Position numbers and translations under genes: made by a program. The notes beneath the pieces were generated by a model, which was given only the letters and a program-made list of their open reading frames with translations, was not told the origin of the DNA and did no database searches. Shown here one piece after another: positions 22,166-33,902 of a DNA stretch of 64,000 bases. The first letter of the stretch is position 1. The number at the start of each line of letters is the position of its first letter. Origin of the DNA: Siphonodentalium dalli (Eukaryota; Mollusca; Scaphopoda; Gadilida; Siphonodentaliidae); the NCBI GenBank assembly GCA_032622095.1, contig CP136069.1, positions 8,138,036 to 8,202,035 of the forward strand. The letters run 5' to 3'.

Positions 22166-23240
22166 TATAGTTATCATCCATCAGAATGAATAGTGCTTAC
22201 TAAAGCTTGACAACAGAATTTGCCATTAAAAACATTTCATGGCCAATGAGCTAACAAATGTTCTGTACTGGCATATTGAATACCAATTATTTGTACTATT
22301 GTACAGGTATAATGTAATTAAACAGTTTTGAGTTACAAAAGTAAGACAACTCTTTCTGCACGGTACTGTGCTTGCGGCCAGATTGATGTAAAAATTCGGT
22401 CAATGCGCTTACAATTTTCTATAAATAGTAACATTTTGGAATTATTACCTCTCGATCACTGTTCGATTATAATCTTTGCCACTAACTCGGCCAATGTTCT
22501 TCCGTTTGTGATTTCACGCAACAATTCCCTTTCTATTCCTTCCCTGTCGAATTGACTACCGATTGCGATGTCAATTTGTTTTTCGCTTTAATATTCTGAT
22601 GTGCATGACGCTATTCCAGCGAACGGTCATCCTCCCTAGAAGCCATTTCTGAGAACGAAACCCGATTCAATCCCAATCGAGTCGGAAGTGCTCGGGCATT
22701 TCCGTGACTGCACAAGACAACGCATCGGTTTGTATTTTCGTGTTATTATGGTGAGATTAATCGGGACGATTGATGAATATAAATAGTTAGCCGAATGGCC
22801 GTATAATGTGTACAAACTGACTTCAGGATGGGGGATTTCGTGTATCTGAGTTATTTTATTCACTCTTCCCACAGAATGACGCAGGGAACTCAATTGTGAG
22901 GTTCAATTTACGTTTCACATCACTTTAAGATTAATGAACTGAATAAGCCAAGGGGCAAAACAATTAAAAGGTACCAACATAATTAACAGGTTTGATTAAA
23001 TGAATATGACAATTAAAAACTAATGAATTATAACCTGACAGGCTAAAAGATCTAAGATGTGATAATAATAATAAGACAAAACGAACCCTACAAACTGTTT
23101 GTGAAAAGTACTGAAGGCAAGAAATTAATTAATGAGAATGTGGAATGGCCAAAATTTAGAGATATTACTTCACAAAAAACACACTAAATTGAACAACAGT
23201 TCTAAGTTCTAATATGGCGAATATGGCCCGGTGATAAAGG

Positions 23241-23892
23241 CTCGCTTGTTTGTTAAATATAGGATGATATTACCAGAAACATTGATCAATAATGTATGAC
23301 GCTGTTCTCTTGTCCTAGTTCTCAATGCATCAAACACGATTTTCACATTGCAAAGTTATTTGAATACCATCTTTAAATACACTTCTTCAATTCTCATCCT
23401 TAATTTGCCAATATTAATCCTCGATTAATATGTGGTTGGGAGGTGTTAATTTGGAAATTGACAGATATTGACAAGAAATTGATGGATATGTACAGTATGA
23501 AAATGCATCATCAAATGCAGGGCTACGCCCCCTTTTCTTAATTCAAATCCTCGCCTTGTAAAGTTTATCTGTTTGTATGGATATGACACAGGAATACTTT
23601 AGTATACTACTATGGACAGGTTTTAATTCTTACACCCAGCTTGTTATACATAATCAGTTAAGTAAACTTTCACAAGGGAGATATTTTCCTAAATTTTCGT
23701 ACTACAGAAAAAGAGTACCTGTCAAAATTTTCAAGTACTCGCAAAAAGTTTTACATCGCGCAGAAAGTTGGTTTCTGAATCAAAATATGATCAATAAGAC
23801 TGTCCAAACCTACTGTGAAAAAAATGGCACTTTTGTCCAATCTTGTCGGGCTAAAATCATTAACAGATTAGACCAGGGACTGTCACCAGCCT
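23241..23892. other. Unassigned DNA between the LTR element and the minisatellite
   Basis: By position this should be the continuation of the family X element, but I see neither its other terminus nor similarity to the mirror copy. A 105-codon + frame at 23577-23894 has no recognisable features and runs into the minisatellite. Confidence 0.3.
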
Positions 23893-26800
23893 AGAGGGCG
23901 ACATGGGAGACCGACACAAGCATAGAGGGCGACATGGGAGACAGGCACCAGCCTAGAGGATGACATGGGAGACAGGGACCAGCCTAGATGGGGACATGGG
24001 AGATAGGGACCAGCCTAGAGGGCGACATGGGAGACAGGACCAGCCTAGAGTGCGACATGGGAGACAGGGACCAGTCTAGAGGGTGACATGGGAGACAGGG
24101 ACCAGCCTAGAGGGCGACATGGGATACAGGGACCAGCCTTGGGGGCAACATGGGAGACAGGCACCAGCCTAGAGGGTGACATGGGAGACAGGAACCAGCC
24201 TTGAGGGCAACATGGGAGACAGGGACCAGCCTAGAGGGTGACATGGGAGACCGGGACCAGCCTAGAGGGCGACATGGGAAACAAAGACCAGCCTAGAGGG
24301 CGACATGGGAGACTAGGACCAGCTTAGAGGGCGACATAGGAGACAGGAACCAGCCTAGAGGGTGACATGGGAGACAGGAACCAGCCTAGAGGGTGACATG
24401 GGAGACAGGGACCAGCCTAGAGGGCGACATGGGAGACAGGGACCAGCCTAGATGGGGACATGGGAGACTAGGACCAGCTTAGAGGGCGACATGGGAGACT
24501 AGGACCAGCTTAGAGGGCGACATAGGAGACAGGAACCAGCCTAGAGGCCGACATGGGAGACAGGGACCAGCCTTGAGGGCGACATGGGAGACGGGACCAG
24601 CCTAGAGGGCGACCTAGGAGACAGGGACCAGCCTAGAGGGTGACATGGGAGACCGGGACCAGCCTAGAGGGCGACCTAGGAGACAGGAACCAGCCTAGAG
24701 GGCGACATGGGAGACCGGGACCAGCCTAGAGGGTGACATGGGAGACAGGAACCAGCCTAGAGGGTGACATGGGAGACAGGAACCAGCCTAGAGGGTGACA
24801 TGGGAGACAGGAACCAGCCTAGAGGGTGACATGGGAGACAGGAACCAGCCTTGAGGGCAACATGGGAGACAGGGACCAGCCTAGAGGGTGACATGGGAGA
24901 CCGGGACCAGCCTAGAGGGCGACATGGGAGACAAAGACCAGCCTAGAGGGCGACATGGGAGACTAGGACCAGCTTAGAGGGCGACATAGGAGACAGGAAC
25001 CAGCCTAGAGGGTGACATGGGAGACAGGAACCAGCCTAGAGGGTGACATGGGAGACAGGGACCAGCCTAGAGGGCGACATGGGAGACAGGGACCAGCCTA
25101 GATGGGGACATGGGAGACTAGGACCAGCTTAGAGGGCGACATGGGAGACTAGGACCAGCTTAGAGGGCGACATAGGAGACAGGAACCAGCCTAGAGGCCG
25201 ACATGGGAGACAGGGACCCGCCTAGAGGGCGACATGGGAGACAGGGACCAGCCTAGATGGGGACATGGGAGACTAGGATCAGCTTAGAGGGCGACATGGG
25301 AGACAGGGACCAGCTTAGAGGGCGACATGGGAGACTAGGACCAGCCTTGAGGGCAACATGGGAGACAGGGACCAGCCTAGAGGGTGACATGGGAGACAGG
25401 CACCAGCCTAGATGGGGACATGGGAGACAGGGACCAGCCTAGAGGGTGACATGGGAGACAGGCACCAGCCTAGATGGGGACATGGGAGACCGGGACCAGC
25501 CTAGAGGGTGACATGGGAGACAGGGACCAGCCTTGAGGGCAACATGGGAGACAGGGACCAGCCTAGAGGGTGACATGGGAGACAGGGACCAGCCTAGAGG
25601 GTGACATGGGAGACAGGCACCAGCCTAGATGGGGACATGGGAGACCGGGACCAGCCTAGAGGGTGACATGGGAGACAGGGACCAGCCTTGAGGGCAACAT
25701 GGGAGACAGGGACCAGCCTAGAGGGTGACATGGGAGACAGGGACCAGCCTTGGGGGCAACATGGGAGACAGGGACCAGCCTAGAGGGTGACATGGGAGAC
25801 AGGGACCAGCCTTGAGGGCAACATGGGAGACAGGGACCAGCCTAGATGGTGACATGGGAGACCGGGACCAGCCTAGAGGGTGACATGGGAGACAGGGACC
25901 AGCCTAGAGGGTGACATGGGAGACAGGGACCAGCCTTGAGGGCAACATGGGAGACAGGGACCAGCCTAGAGGGTGACATGGGAGACAGGGACCAGCCTTG
26001 AGGGCAACATGGGAGACAGGGACCAGCCTAGAGGGTGACATGGGAGACAGGGACCAGCCTTGAGGGCAACATGGGAGACAGGGACCAGCCTAGAGGGTGA
26101 CATGGGAGACAGGGACCAGCCTAGAGGGTGACATGGGAGACAGGCACCAGCCTAGATGGGGACATGGGAGACCGGGACCAGCCTAGAGGGTGACATGGGA
26201 GACAGGGACCAGCCTAGAGGGTGACATGGGAGACAGGGACCAGCCTTGGGGGCAACATGGGAGACAGGCACCAGCCTAGAGGGTGACATGGGAGACAGGG
26301 ACCAGCCTAGAGGGTGACATGGGAGACAGGCACCAGCCTAGATGGGGACATGGGAGACCGGGACCAGCCTAGAGGGTGACATGGGAGACAGGGACCAGCC
26401 TTGAGGGCAACATGGGAGACAGGGACCAGCCTAGAGGGTGACATGGGAGACAGGGACCAGCCTTGAGGGCAACATGGGAGACAGGGACCAGCCTAGAGGG
26501 TGACATGGGAGACAGGGACCAGCCTTGAGGGCAACATGGGAGACAGGGACCAGCCTAGAGGGTGACATGGGAGACAGGGACCAGCATAGAGGGTGACATG
26601 GGAGACAGGCACCAGCCTAGATGGGGACATGGGAGACCGGGACCAGCCTAGAGGGTGACATGGGAGACAGGGACCAGCCTAGAGGGTGACATGGGAGACA
26701 GGGACCAGCCTAGAGGGTGACATGGGAGACAGGGACCAGCCTTGAGGGCAACATGGGAGACAGGGACCAGCCTAGAGGGTGACATGGGAGACAGGGACCA

Positions 26801-28795
26801 GCCTTGAGGGCAACATGGGAGACAGGGACCAGCCTAGAGGGTGACATGGGAGACAGGGACCAGCCTTGAGGGCAACATGGGAGACAGGGACCAGCCTAGA
26901 GGGTGACATGGGAGACAGGGACCAGCCTAGAGGGTGACATGGGAGACAGGCACCAGCCTAGATGGGGACATGGGAGACCGGGACCAGCCTAGAGGGTGAC
27001 ATGGGAGACAGGGACCAGCCTAGAGGGTGACATGGGAGACAGGGACCAGCCTTGGGGGCAACATGGGAGACAGGCACCAGCCTAGAGGGTGACATGGGAG
27101 ACAGGGACCAGCCTAGAGGGTGACATGGGAGACAGGCACCAGCCTAGATGGGGACATGGGAGACCGGGACCAGCCTAGAGGGTGACATGGGAGACAGGGA
27201 CCAGCCTTGAGGGCAACATGGGAGACAGGGACCAGCCTAGAGGGTGACATGGGAGACAGGGACCAGCCTTGAGGGCAACATGGGAGACAGGGACCAGTCT
27301 AGAGGGTGACATGGGAGACCGGGACCAGCCTAGAGGGTGACATGGGAGACCGGGACCAGCCTAGAGGGCGACATGGGAGACTAGGACCAGCCTTGAGGGC
27401 AACATGGGAGACAGGGACCAGCCTAGAGGGTGACATGGGAGACAGGCACCAGCCTAGATGGGGACATGGGAGACCGGGACCAGCCTAGAGGGTGACATGG
27501 GAGACAGGGACCAGCCTTGAGGGCAACATGGGAGACAGGGACCAGCCTAGAGGGTGACATGGGAGACAGGGACCAGCCTTGAGGGCAACATGGGAGACAG
27601 GGACCAGCCTAGAGGGTGACATGGGAGACAGGGACCAGCCTTGAGGGCAACATGGGAGACAGGAACCAGCCTAGAGGGTGACATGGGAGACAGGGACCAG
27701 CCTTGAGGGCAACATGGGAGACAGGGACCAGCCTAGAGGGTGACATGGGAGACAGGGACCAGCCTTGAGGGCAACATGGGAGACAGGGACCAGCCTAGAG
27801 GGTGACATGGGAGACAGGGACCAGCCTTGAGGGCAACATGGGAGACAGGAACCAGCCTAGAGGGTGACATGGGAGACAGGAACCAGCCTAGAGGGTGACA
27901 TGGGAGACAGGAACCAGCCTTGAGGGCAACATGGGAGACAGGGACCAGCCTAGAGGGTGACATGGGAGACAGGGACCAGCCTTGAGGGCAACATGGGAGA
28001 CAGGGACCAGTCTAGAGGGTGACATGGGAGACCGGGACCAGCCTAGAGGGTGACATGGGAGACAGGGACCAGCCTAGAGGGTGACATGGGAGACAGGGAC
28101 CAGCCTAGAGGGTGACATGGGAGACCGGGACCAGCCTAGAGGGCGACATGGGAGACTAGCCTAGAGGATGACAAGGACCAGCCTAGAGGGCGACATGGGA
28201 GACAGGGACTAGCCTAGAGGGTGACAAGGACCGGCCTAGAGGCCGACATGGGAGAAGGAACCAGCCTAGAGGGTGACATAGGAGACAGGAACCAGCCTAG
28301 AGGGCGACATGGGAGACAGGGACCATCCTAGAGGCCGACATGGGAGACAGGAACCAGCCTAGAGGGTGACATGGGAGATAGGGGCCAGCCTAGAGGGCGA
28401 CATGGGAGACTAGGACCAGCCTAGAGGGTGACTTGGGAGACAGGTACCAGCCTAGAGGGTGACATGGGAGATAGGGGCCAGCCTAGAGGCCGACATGGGA
28501 GACAGGTACCAGCCTAGAGGGTGACATGGGAGATAGGGGCCAGCCTAGAGGCGACATGGGAGACAGGTACCAGCCTAGAGGGTGACATGGGAGACAGGTA
28601 CCAGCCTTGAGGGCAACATGGGAGACAGGGACCAGCCCAGAGGGTGACAGGGACCAGCCCAGAGGGTGACAGGGACCAGCCTAGAGGGTGACCTAGGAGA
28701 CAGGGACCAGCCTAGAGGGTGACATGGGAGACAGGGACCAGCCTTGAGGGCAACATGGGAGTCACAGGGACCAGCCTAGAGGGCGATTTGGGATA
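23893..28795 (+). repeat. 31-bp minisatellite, about 158 units
   Basis: Units of 31 bp contain GACATGGGAGACAGG and ACCAGCCTAGAGGG. Variants include CCTTGAGGGCAACATGG, CCTAGATGGGGACATGG and GACTAGGACCAGCTT. Marker variants between 25399 and 27445 are spaced by exact multiples of 31. Short frames of 60-76 codons in it are by-products, since 31 is not a multiple of three. The last ~700 bp are more diverged and contain shortened units. Confidence 0.95.
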
Positions 28796-28861
28796 CATCT
28801 TCTCCATAAAATGTGCCACTTCTTCCTATTTTTGTCACAGGGAGAAGTGACCTCTCTCATA

Positions 28862-29025
28862 CAGTAATGCCCAAAGTAATTGACAACTTAACCACAGCAG
28901 AATTATGGGTAACTTTTCAGGATTTAGTCGGAAATATGGCTTGTTGCCATTCATCGGAAAGCTCTCGGGGAAAGTTACCCATAATTTTGCTGTGGTTATG
29001 GAGTCGATTAATTAGGGCATTACTG
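28862..29025. mobile_element. Fold-back MITE, family T, copy 5
   Basis: TA on both sides of CAGTAATGCCC...GGGCATTACTG. One arm is shortened near the centre. A P1 element is inserted 7 bp beyond its right end. Confidence 0.8.
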
Positions 29026-29032
29026 TAGTTAA

Positions 29033-29393
29033 CCCTTTACCCAACAGAAGGGCCCTGTGCCAATGCATTCTCTTATATATGCGAGTCGACCATAGGTCGC
29101 CTCGCATATATAAGAGAATGCATTGGCTTAACACATTAAAAATTATAAAATTGTTAAAGAATGTAAGAAAAAATGGTAAAAAGTGTTAAAAACAGAATTT
29201 TTTTAGGCCAATGCATTCTCTTATATATGCGAGGCGACCTATGGTCGACTCGCATATATAAGAGAATGCATTGGCACAGGGCATAACTGTAACTATCACA
29301 ATGTGGTCAAGGAGCCGGTTCCAATGATATCCATATTTGTATGGTTCTATTGAGACAGACCGAAGATATTTTACCGTTTTGTTTGGTAAAGGG
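29033..29393 (+). mobile_element. TTAA MITE family P1, copy B
   Basis: TTAA at 29029-29032 and 29394-29397. Two palindromic cassettes (about 29058-29130 and 29206-29278). The right terminus has lost a few bases relative to copy A. Confidence 0.86.
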
Positions 29394-29598
29394 TTAAAGT
29401 ATATTTACTGATTGTAATGGTATTCTTACTCACGATAATGGTTTTATAAATGGGCTCTTGTGTTGTGTAATACTTCATGAATCATAAAAGGGTGATGTTG
29501 GGGTGTAAATTGAACTTCAGCCATTGTTACTTCTCCCTGATAACAGTCCAATTCTCCCTAATACCCAAGCTGGGAGAAGTGTTTCTCCCAATTTGAAA

Positions 29599-30063
29599 CA
29601 AGTCTGAGTTTAGTTTGCCTGTCATTTGCAGAATGAGGTCCCCAGAGGGTGAAATTAGTGACCTATCCCGCATAGCGGGCTATCATCACTAAATTCACCC
29701 TTTGGGGGGACCTCATTCTGTTAGGCTTCATCTTCTCTGGAAAGTTTCTTTATTATCAAATTTCTATAGAAAATTCACATAGATTCTATTTCTTTTTTTG
29801 TTTAGTCTCTCTATATTCCCAAATTGGCAGACGACACATTGCATATAAATCGAGGTTCCCAATGTAATGGGTGTACATCACAATATTCTCCATTTGGGAA
29901 CTTCAATCTGAGTCTGTGTCTCCCATATCAGATGAGGTCATGCAGAATGAGGTCCCCAGATGGTGAAATTAGTGATGCTAGACCACTATGCGGGATAGCA
30001 TCACTAAATTCAACCTCTGGGGACCTCATTCTGCAAATGACAGGCACACTAAACTCAGGCTTG
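29599..30063. mobile_element. hAT-like MITE, copy 3, 8-bp TSD ATTTGAAA
   Basis: Flanked by ATTTGAAA at 29591-29598 and 30064-30071. Termini CAAGTCTGAGTTTAG and, on the other strand, CAAGCCTGAGTTTAG. Two ~100-bp palindromes on GAATGAGGTCCCCAGAGG frame a ~200-bp middle with TTCCCAAATTGGCAGACGAC. This is the best full-length copy in the window. Confidence 0.88.
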
Positions 30064-30150
30064 ATTTGAAACGTCCAGGCTGGTGCCTGCCTACAGCTCA
30101 TAGACGATGTTTTTTCACCAACATCATTGAATGTGTTCATATGCCCTATA

Positions 30151-30366
30151 TAGTAATATGCCCTCAGTAATCGACTCTTTAACCACAGCAGAATTATGGG
30201 TAACTTTTCAGGATTTAGTCGGAAATATGGCTTGTTGCCATTCATTGGAAAGCTCTCACTGAGAGCTTTCCGATGAATGGCAACAAGCCATATTTCTGAC
30301 TAAATCCTGAAAAGTTACCCATAAAAACTGCTGTGGTTAAAGAATCGATTATTTAGGGCATTACTG
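30151..30366. mobile_element. Fold-back MITE, family T, copy 6
   Basis: Full-length fold-back with CGGAAATATGGCTTGTTGCC arms, centred at about 30259. The left terminus is diverged (TAGTAATATGCCC). Confidence 0.78.
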
Positions 30367-30369
30367 TAT

Positions 30370-30876
30370 AGTATATGTTTAAAATACTAATTTTGTTAAA
30401 ATGGCTTCTAGGCTTATCATTTAAAACTGTTTAATGCAGTAACACATTCATTTATGTCACATTTGAAACACAGATTTAATCACATATGTTTACTTGTATA
30501 CACTATTGTTCAAACTTAACAGTGTTTACACTTCAGTACATATACAGCCTTGTAATCTGTGTGTCGATGCATACTTCTGATAATCATGAAACATATTACT
30601 TAGTAAAGTAAGTAACTGTAGTTATCAGATGTCCATTCCTTTGTTAGGCAGGTATTCTGTTTTATCTCTTCATCAACTGGATGGGTAGCTCTAGTTTTGT
30701 GTCACAATGAATAACGTATGCAACATTCTACATGTACATGTATGTATAGGGTCAATTACTGAGGTCGGTTGGTTACCATCTATATGACAAGGATATTTTT
30801 AACACTTTTAAAAATCCTTTGGGGCTGATCAAATAGACTCTAAATGTGGTTTGAATGTCAGGGCCATTTACCGGTA
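30370..30876. other. Unassigned AT-rich DNA
   Basis: Nothing recognised. Confidence 0.3.
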
Positions 30877-31125
30877 CAGTGAAATCTCTCCAAACCGGAC
30901 CCTCTACAATCCGAACCCCCCTCTCCATTCCGAACGAATTGTTCGGTCCCGAATTTACCTAAGTGCATTGTCACTAATGATTACCTCTGTAATCCGAAAC
31001 CTCTGTACTCCGAATACCGGACAGCTTTATTAGTCCATAAGTGAACAAATACACTAATGTTTACCTCCAAAATCAGAACTCTTAAAGCGACGGAAGAGAC
31101 CGAACGAAATCAGTTAAAAGGTAAT
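30877..31125 (+). mobile_element. pogo/Tigger-like terminus, fragment
   Basis: TA at 30875-30876 is followed by CAGTGAAATCTCTCCAAACC and repeated short blocks of the type CTCTGTAATCCGAAACC, including TTCGGTCCCG. CAGT ends with serial 'CTCT..AATCCGAA' blocks are typical of pogo/Tigger terminal regions as I know them. No transposase and no opposite end are present here. Confidence 0.5.
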
Positions 31126-31385
31126 GATGTGAACGTTTCCGCTTTTGAGTTGACCTGTGTGTGACTTCGATCACCGTCAGTTACAAACGGACGAAGTGTT
31201 CTTGGTATATTAATCAAATTTATTTACAAATTAAAATGAATATAATGCCTGAGAATAAAAAGATACTGCCGTATTTATATTTAATCTTATTCTAAATAAA
31301 TTCCGAAAGCGATACCAGACGAACGCGCGTGCACACAGGTAATGTACTTTCGTACTATTGAATAAGCGTACCAATTTAATTAGCC

Positions 31386-32073
31386 AGGACAAATCTTTTA
31401 CACAAAACTCAAACCCAAGTCTCCAGGACAAATCTTCATTCAAAACTCATACCCAAGTCTCCAGGACAAATCTTTATACAAAACTCAAACCCAAGTCGCC
31501 AGGACAAATCTTCATACAAAACTTATACCCAAGTCTCCAGGACAAATCTTCATACAAAACTTATACCCAAGTCTCCAGGACAAATCTTTTATCCAAAACT
31601 CCTACCCAAGTCTCCAGGACAAATCTCCATCCAAAACTCCTACCCAAGTCTCCAGGACAAATCTCCATCCAAAACTCATACCCAAGTCTTCAGGCTAAAT
31701 CTCCATACAAAAATCAAACCCAAGTCGCCAGGCTAAATCTCCATACAAAACTCATACCCAAGTCTCCAGGACAAATCTCCATCCAAAACTCATACCCAAG
31801 TCGCCAGGACAAATCTCCATCCAAAACTCATACCCAAGTCGCCAGGACAAATCTCCATACAAAACTCATACCCAAGTCTCCAGGACAAATCTCCATACAA
31901 AACTCATACCCAAGTCGCCAGGACAAATCTCCATACAAAACTCATACCCAAGTCGCCAGGACAAATCTCCATCCAAAACTCCTACCCAAGTCTCCAGGAC
32001 AGATCTTCATACAAAACTCATACCCAAGTCGCCAGGACAAATCTCCATACAAAAATCAAACCCAAGTCTACAG
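31386..32073 (+). repeat. 38-bp minisatellite, about 18 units
   Basis: Units carry CCAGGACAAATCTCC, ATACAAAACTCATACCC and AAGTCGCC or AAGTCTCC. The spacing is 38 bp (for example 31861 and 31899). Because the unit has no stop in any + frame, a 240-codon open frame (31358-32080) runs through it with a 38-residue period. I regard that frame as a by-product, not a gene. Confidence 0.93.
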
Positions 32074-32084
32074 GATATAACTCT

Positions 32085-32215
32085 TCAGGTTGATATCTAG
32101 TATCACTTAGACATTTAAACTTTCCGCCTTCCTAATCGCTCTATTGACTGTAACACATGAAATTATTCTCCCATCCAAGTCGAGCTGCAGTGTCATTGAC
32201 ACTTTAATTTTGTTT
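32085..32215 (+). repeat. Right flank of a pearl-like repeat
   Basis: TATTGACTGTAACACATGAA and GAGCTGCAGTGTCATTGACA match 45605-45725 at the end of the 7.5-kb array. No left flank or ~160-bp core precedes it; the 38-bp minisatellite occupies that position. Confidence 0.65.
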
Positions 32216-32391
32216 GGTCCAACCTGAGAATGCATGAGTACTTACACTAATCAGAAAAATGTATCCTACAAAAAAAGCAAGCTCTTTTTCTTTTTCTTTT
32301 GGTATGTTGTAAATTAGGGTGGTATGTCACTCTGTTTTAGCTCGCACTTGGTTCACACGCACTGGTAACAAACATGCTCATGTTCTGTACA

Positions 32392-32745
32392 AAAGCCTTG
32401 AAATAGTGTGTGTGTCATTTGCAGAATGAGGTCCCCAGAGGGTGAATTTAGTGATGCTACCCTGCATAGCGGGTTAGCATCACCAAATTCACCCTATGTG
32501 AACCTCATTCTGCTGAGTTGTAAGCAGAATGAGGTCCCCAGAGGGTGAATTTGGTGATGATAACCCGCTATGCGGGTTAGCATCACTAAATTCTCCCTCT
32601 GGGGACCTCATTCTGCAAATGACAGGCTCACTATTTCAAGGCTTGATGCTCATGTTCTGTACAAGCCTTAGTTTGGTGTGAATGTCATTTGCAGAATGAA
32701 GTCCCCAAAGGGTGAATTTAGTGACGCCATTCCGCACAGCAGGCA
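32392..32745. mobile_element. hAT-like MITE, copy 4, plus an adjacent partial copy
   Basis: A CAAAAGCCTTGAAATAG left end and a CTATTTCAAGGCTTG right end (32645) enclose two ~100-bp palindromes. The 17-bp text ATGCTCATGTTCTGTAC lies on both sides, and to the right it leads into a third, partial palindrome ending near 32745. The structure looks like a tandem duplication rather than a clean insertion. Confidence 0.65.
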
Positions 32746-33574
32746 GTCGTACCTCTGTCGAGTAACAAATCTTGTTGTAAAATATAGAGATCCGGGGGGG
32801 CTGGGAACACCACAGAATACAAGGGTAAACCTGTCTTCGGTAACATGGACAAAGGTGATCATTATCTAGGTACACATTCCGAAGCGCCACTTGGACAATT
32901 CCATAGTCAGTAAAATTAAAAACAGGAGCATAATAGAGGTATGCCTGGTGTTTTGAAATTTGGAAAATATAGGTATACATATGACAGAATATGCGTACCA
33001 GTATCGTAGAATCACGCACTATCATAAATGAACCAGTTATACGTAGAGTATTAAAAATATTTTTTAGTTTCATGATTGTCCCATACCAGTAGTTTCAGTA
33101 AAAGATGGGAGCGTGGTACATAGTTAGGTGTTACAAATTTAGAAATTAGGAACGTAAGCATAGGCCGCGAGTTTTCGAAAGGGTTAATTTTTAAATTTAT
33201 AGTTATGTACATGAGTAAGCAGTTGTAGAATGTAAGTGTAGGTGTAAGTCTGCAGTAAAATGCTAAATATCACTGGAATCGTCGTCAGTTATGGTCCTGG
33301 TGATGGAGTGTTTAAACAACAGACCACCGCTTTTCGACACTTTTTATATGAAACAGTAAGATTCCATTACTTAGAACCGTATATTTTTTTCTCTGAATAT
33401 TCTTCCGAAGTTCAGAGACAAAAATATATATAGTTCTTAATAATGTAATAGAACAATTTCCACATGAACAGAATGTGTATGGCACACGTAATGGCACATG
33501 TAATGGCACACGTGTGGCATACAGATGTGTAAATATGACACAGAAAGAACACTAATTCTAGGAACAAGGTTTAT
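32746..33574. other. Unassigned DNA
   Basis: No exon or known repeat recognised. A short GGCACACGTAATGGCACATG duplication lies at 33481-33515. Confidence 0.35.
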
Positions 33575-33902
33575 CACATAATTTGGCCATAAAAGCAGTT
33601 TCATAATTATCGGTAATAGACACGTTTAATACCAGCGCGTGCGATGACGTCACGGCGTTCTTCAGATAACTTGCGATCGCTGTAGTTTATGATTGTTGTT
33701 TTCGATGAATATTTCGCGTTGCTTCGGGTTTATTTGATCATGTGATAAAAGGTATCTCACACTCGTCCTATTTTATACGTAATTTATCAACCTCGTCCTC
33801 TAAATTCTATTTGAGCCTCGGTAAACCTCGGCTCAAATCGAATTTAGTGAACTCGGTTGATAAATTCCGTATAAAATAGGAACTCATGTGAGATCCTCTA
33901 TA
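33575..33902 (+). repeat. 328-bp segment with terminal palindrome, copy 1
   Basis: Starts TTATCACATAATTTGGCC and ends GAGATCCTCTAT. Its last ~142 bp (33752-33893) is an inverted repeat with CCTATTTTATACG and AAATTCTATTTGAGCC arms. A nearly identical copy is at 34491-34822. Confidence 0.8.

Larger units (their letters stand above)
18979..22924. mobile_element. 3.9-kb TTAA-bounded element nested in an LTR
   Basis: Flanked by TTAA at 18975-18978 and 22925-22928. The other terminal repeat at 17335 shows the same site with one TTAA, so boundaries and duplication are certain. The right end, read inward, is AGTGATGTGAAAC, the family X terminus; the left end AGTCATTAGCTTCACTCC is a weaker match. Flanking arms of about 0.8 kb (19.0-19.9 and 22.3-22.9 kb) have no recognisable transposase. 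The middle is the CTTAAG palindrome cluster. The superfamily is uncertain: TTAA is used by piggyBac and by Kolobok, and the AG start is unlike the CCC of piggyBac. Confidence 0.8.
16962..23236 (-). mobile_element. Short non-autonomous LTR element with a nested insert
   Basis: A fossil LTR-type element on the minus strand. Its two long terminal repeats, each about 680 bp, lie at 16962-17638 and 18602-23236, the latter split by a 3946-bp insert. AAGG flanks it on both sides (16958-16961 and 23237-23240). Between the repeats is only about 960 bp (17639-18601), with a primer-site-like TGGTGAGAGAATCCGG just after the 5' repeat and a purine tract GAGCGGAGAGGA just before the 3' repeat. No protease, polymerase or integrase is visible, so it resembles a TRIM or LARD. 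The repeats are nearly identical apart from a few small differences, so the insertion is young. It looks whole as a non-autonomous unit. Confidence 0.72.

Noticed and set aside
23577-23894. A 105-codon + frame before the minisatellite
   Set aside because: It ends inside the first minisatellite unit and shows no family features.
23893-28795. A CRISPR-like array
   Set aside because: 31-bp units are directly tandem with no unique spacers, in a eukaryotic repeat context.
31358-32080. A 240-codon open frame as a repetitive protein gene
   Set aside because: It is the 38-bp minisatellite read through; the unit lacks stops in all + frames, and no start context, splice site or domain supports it.
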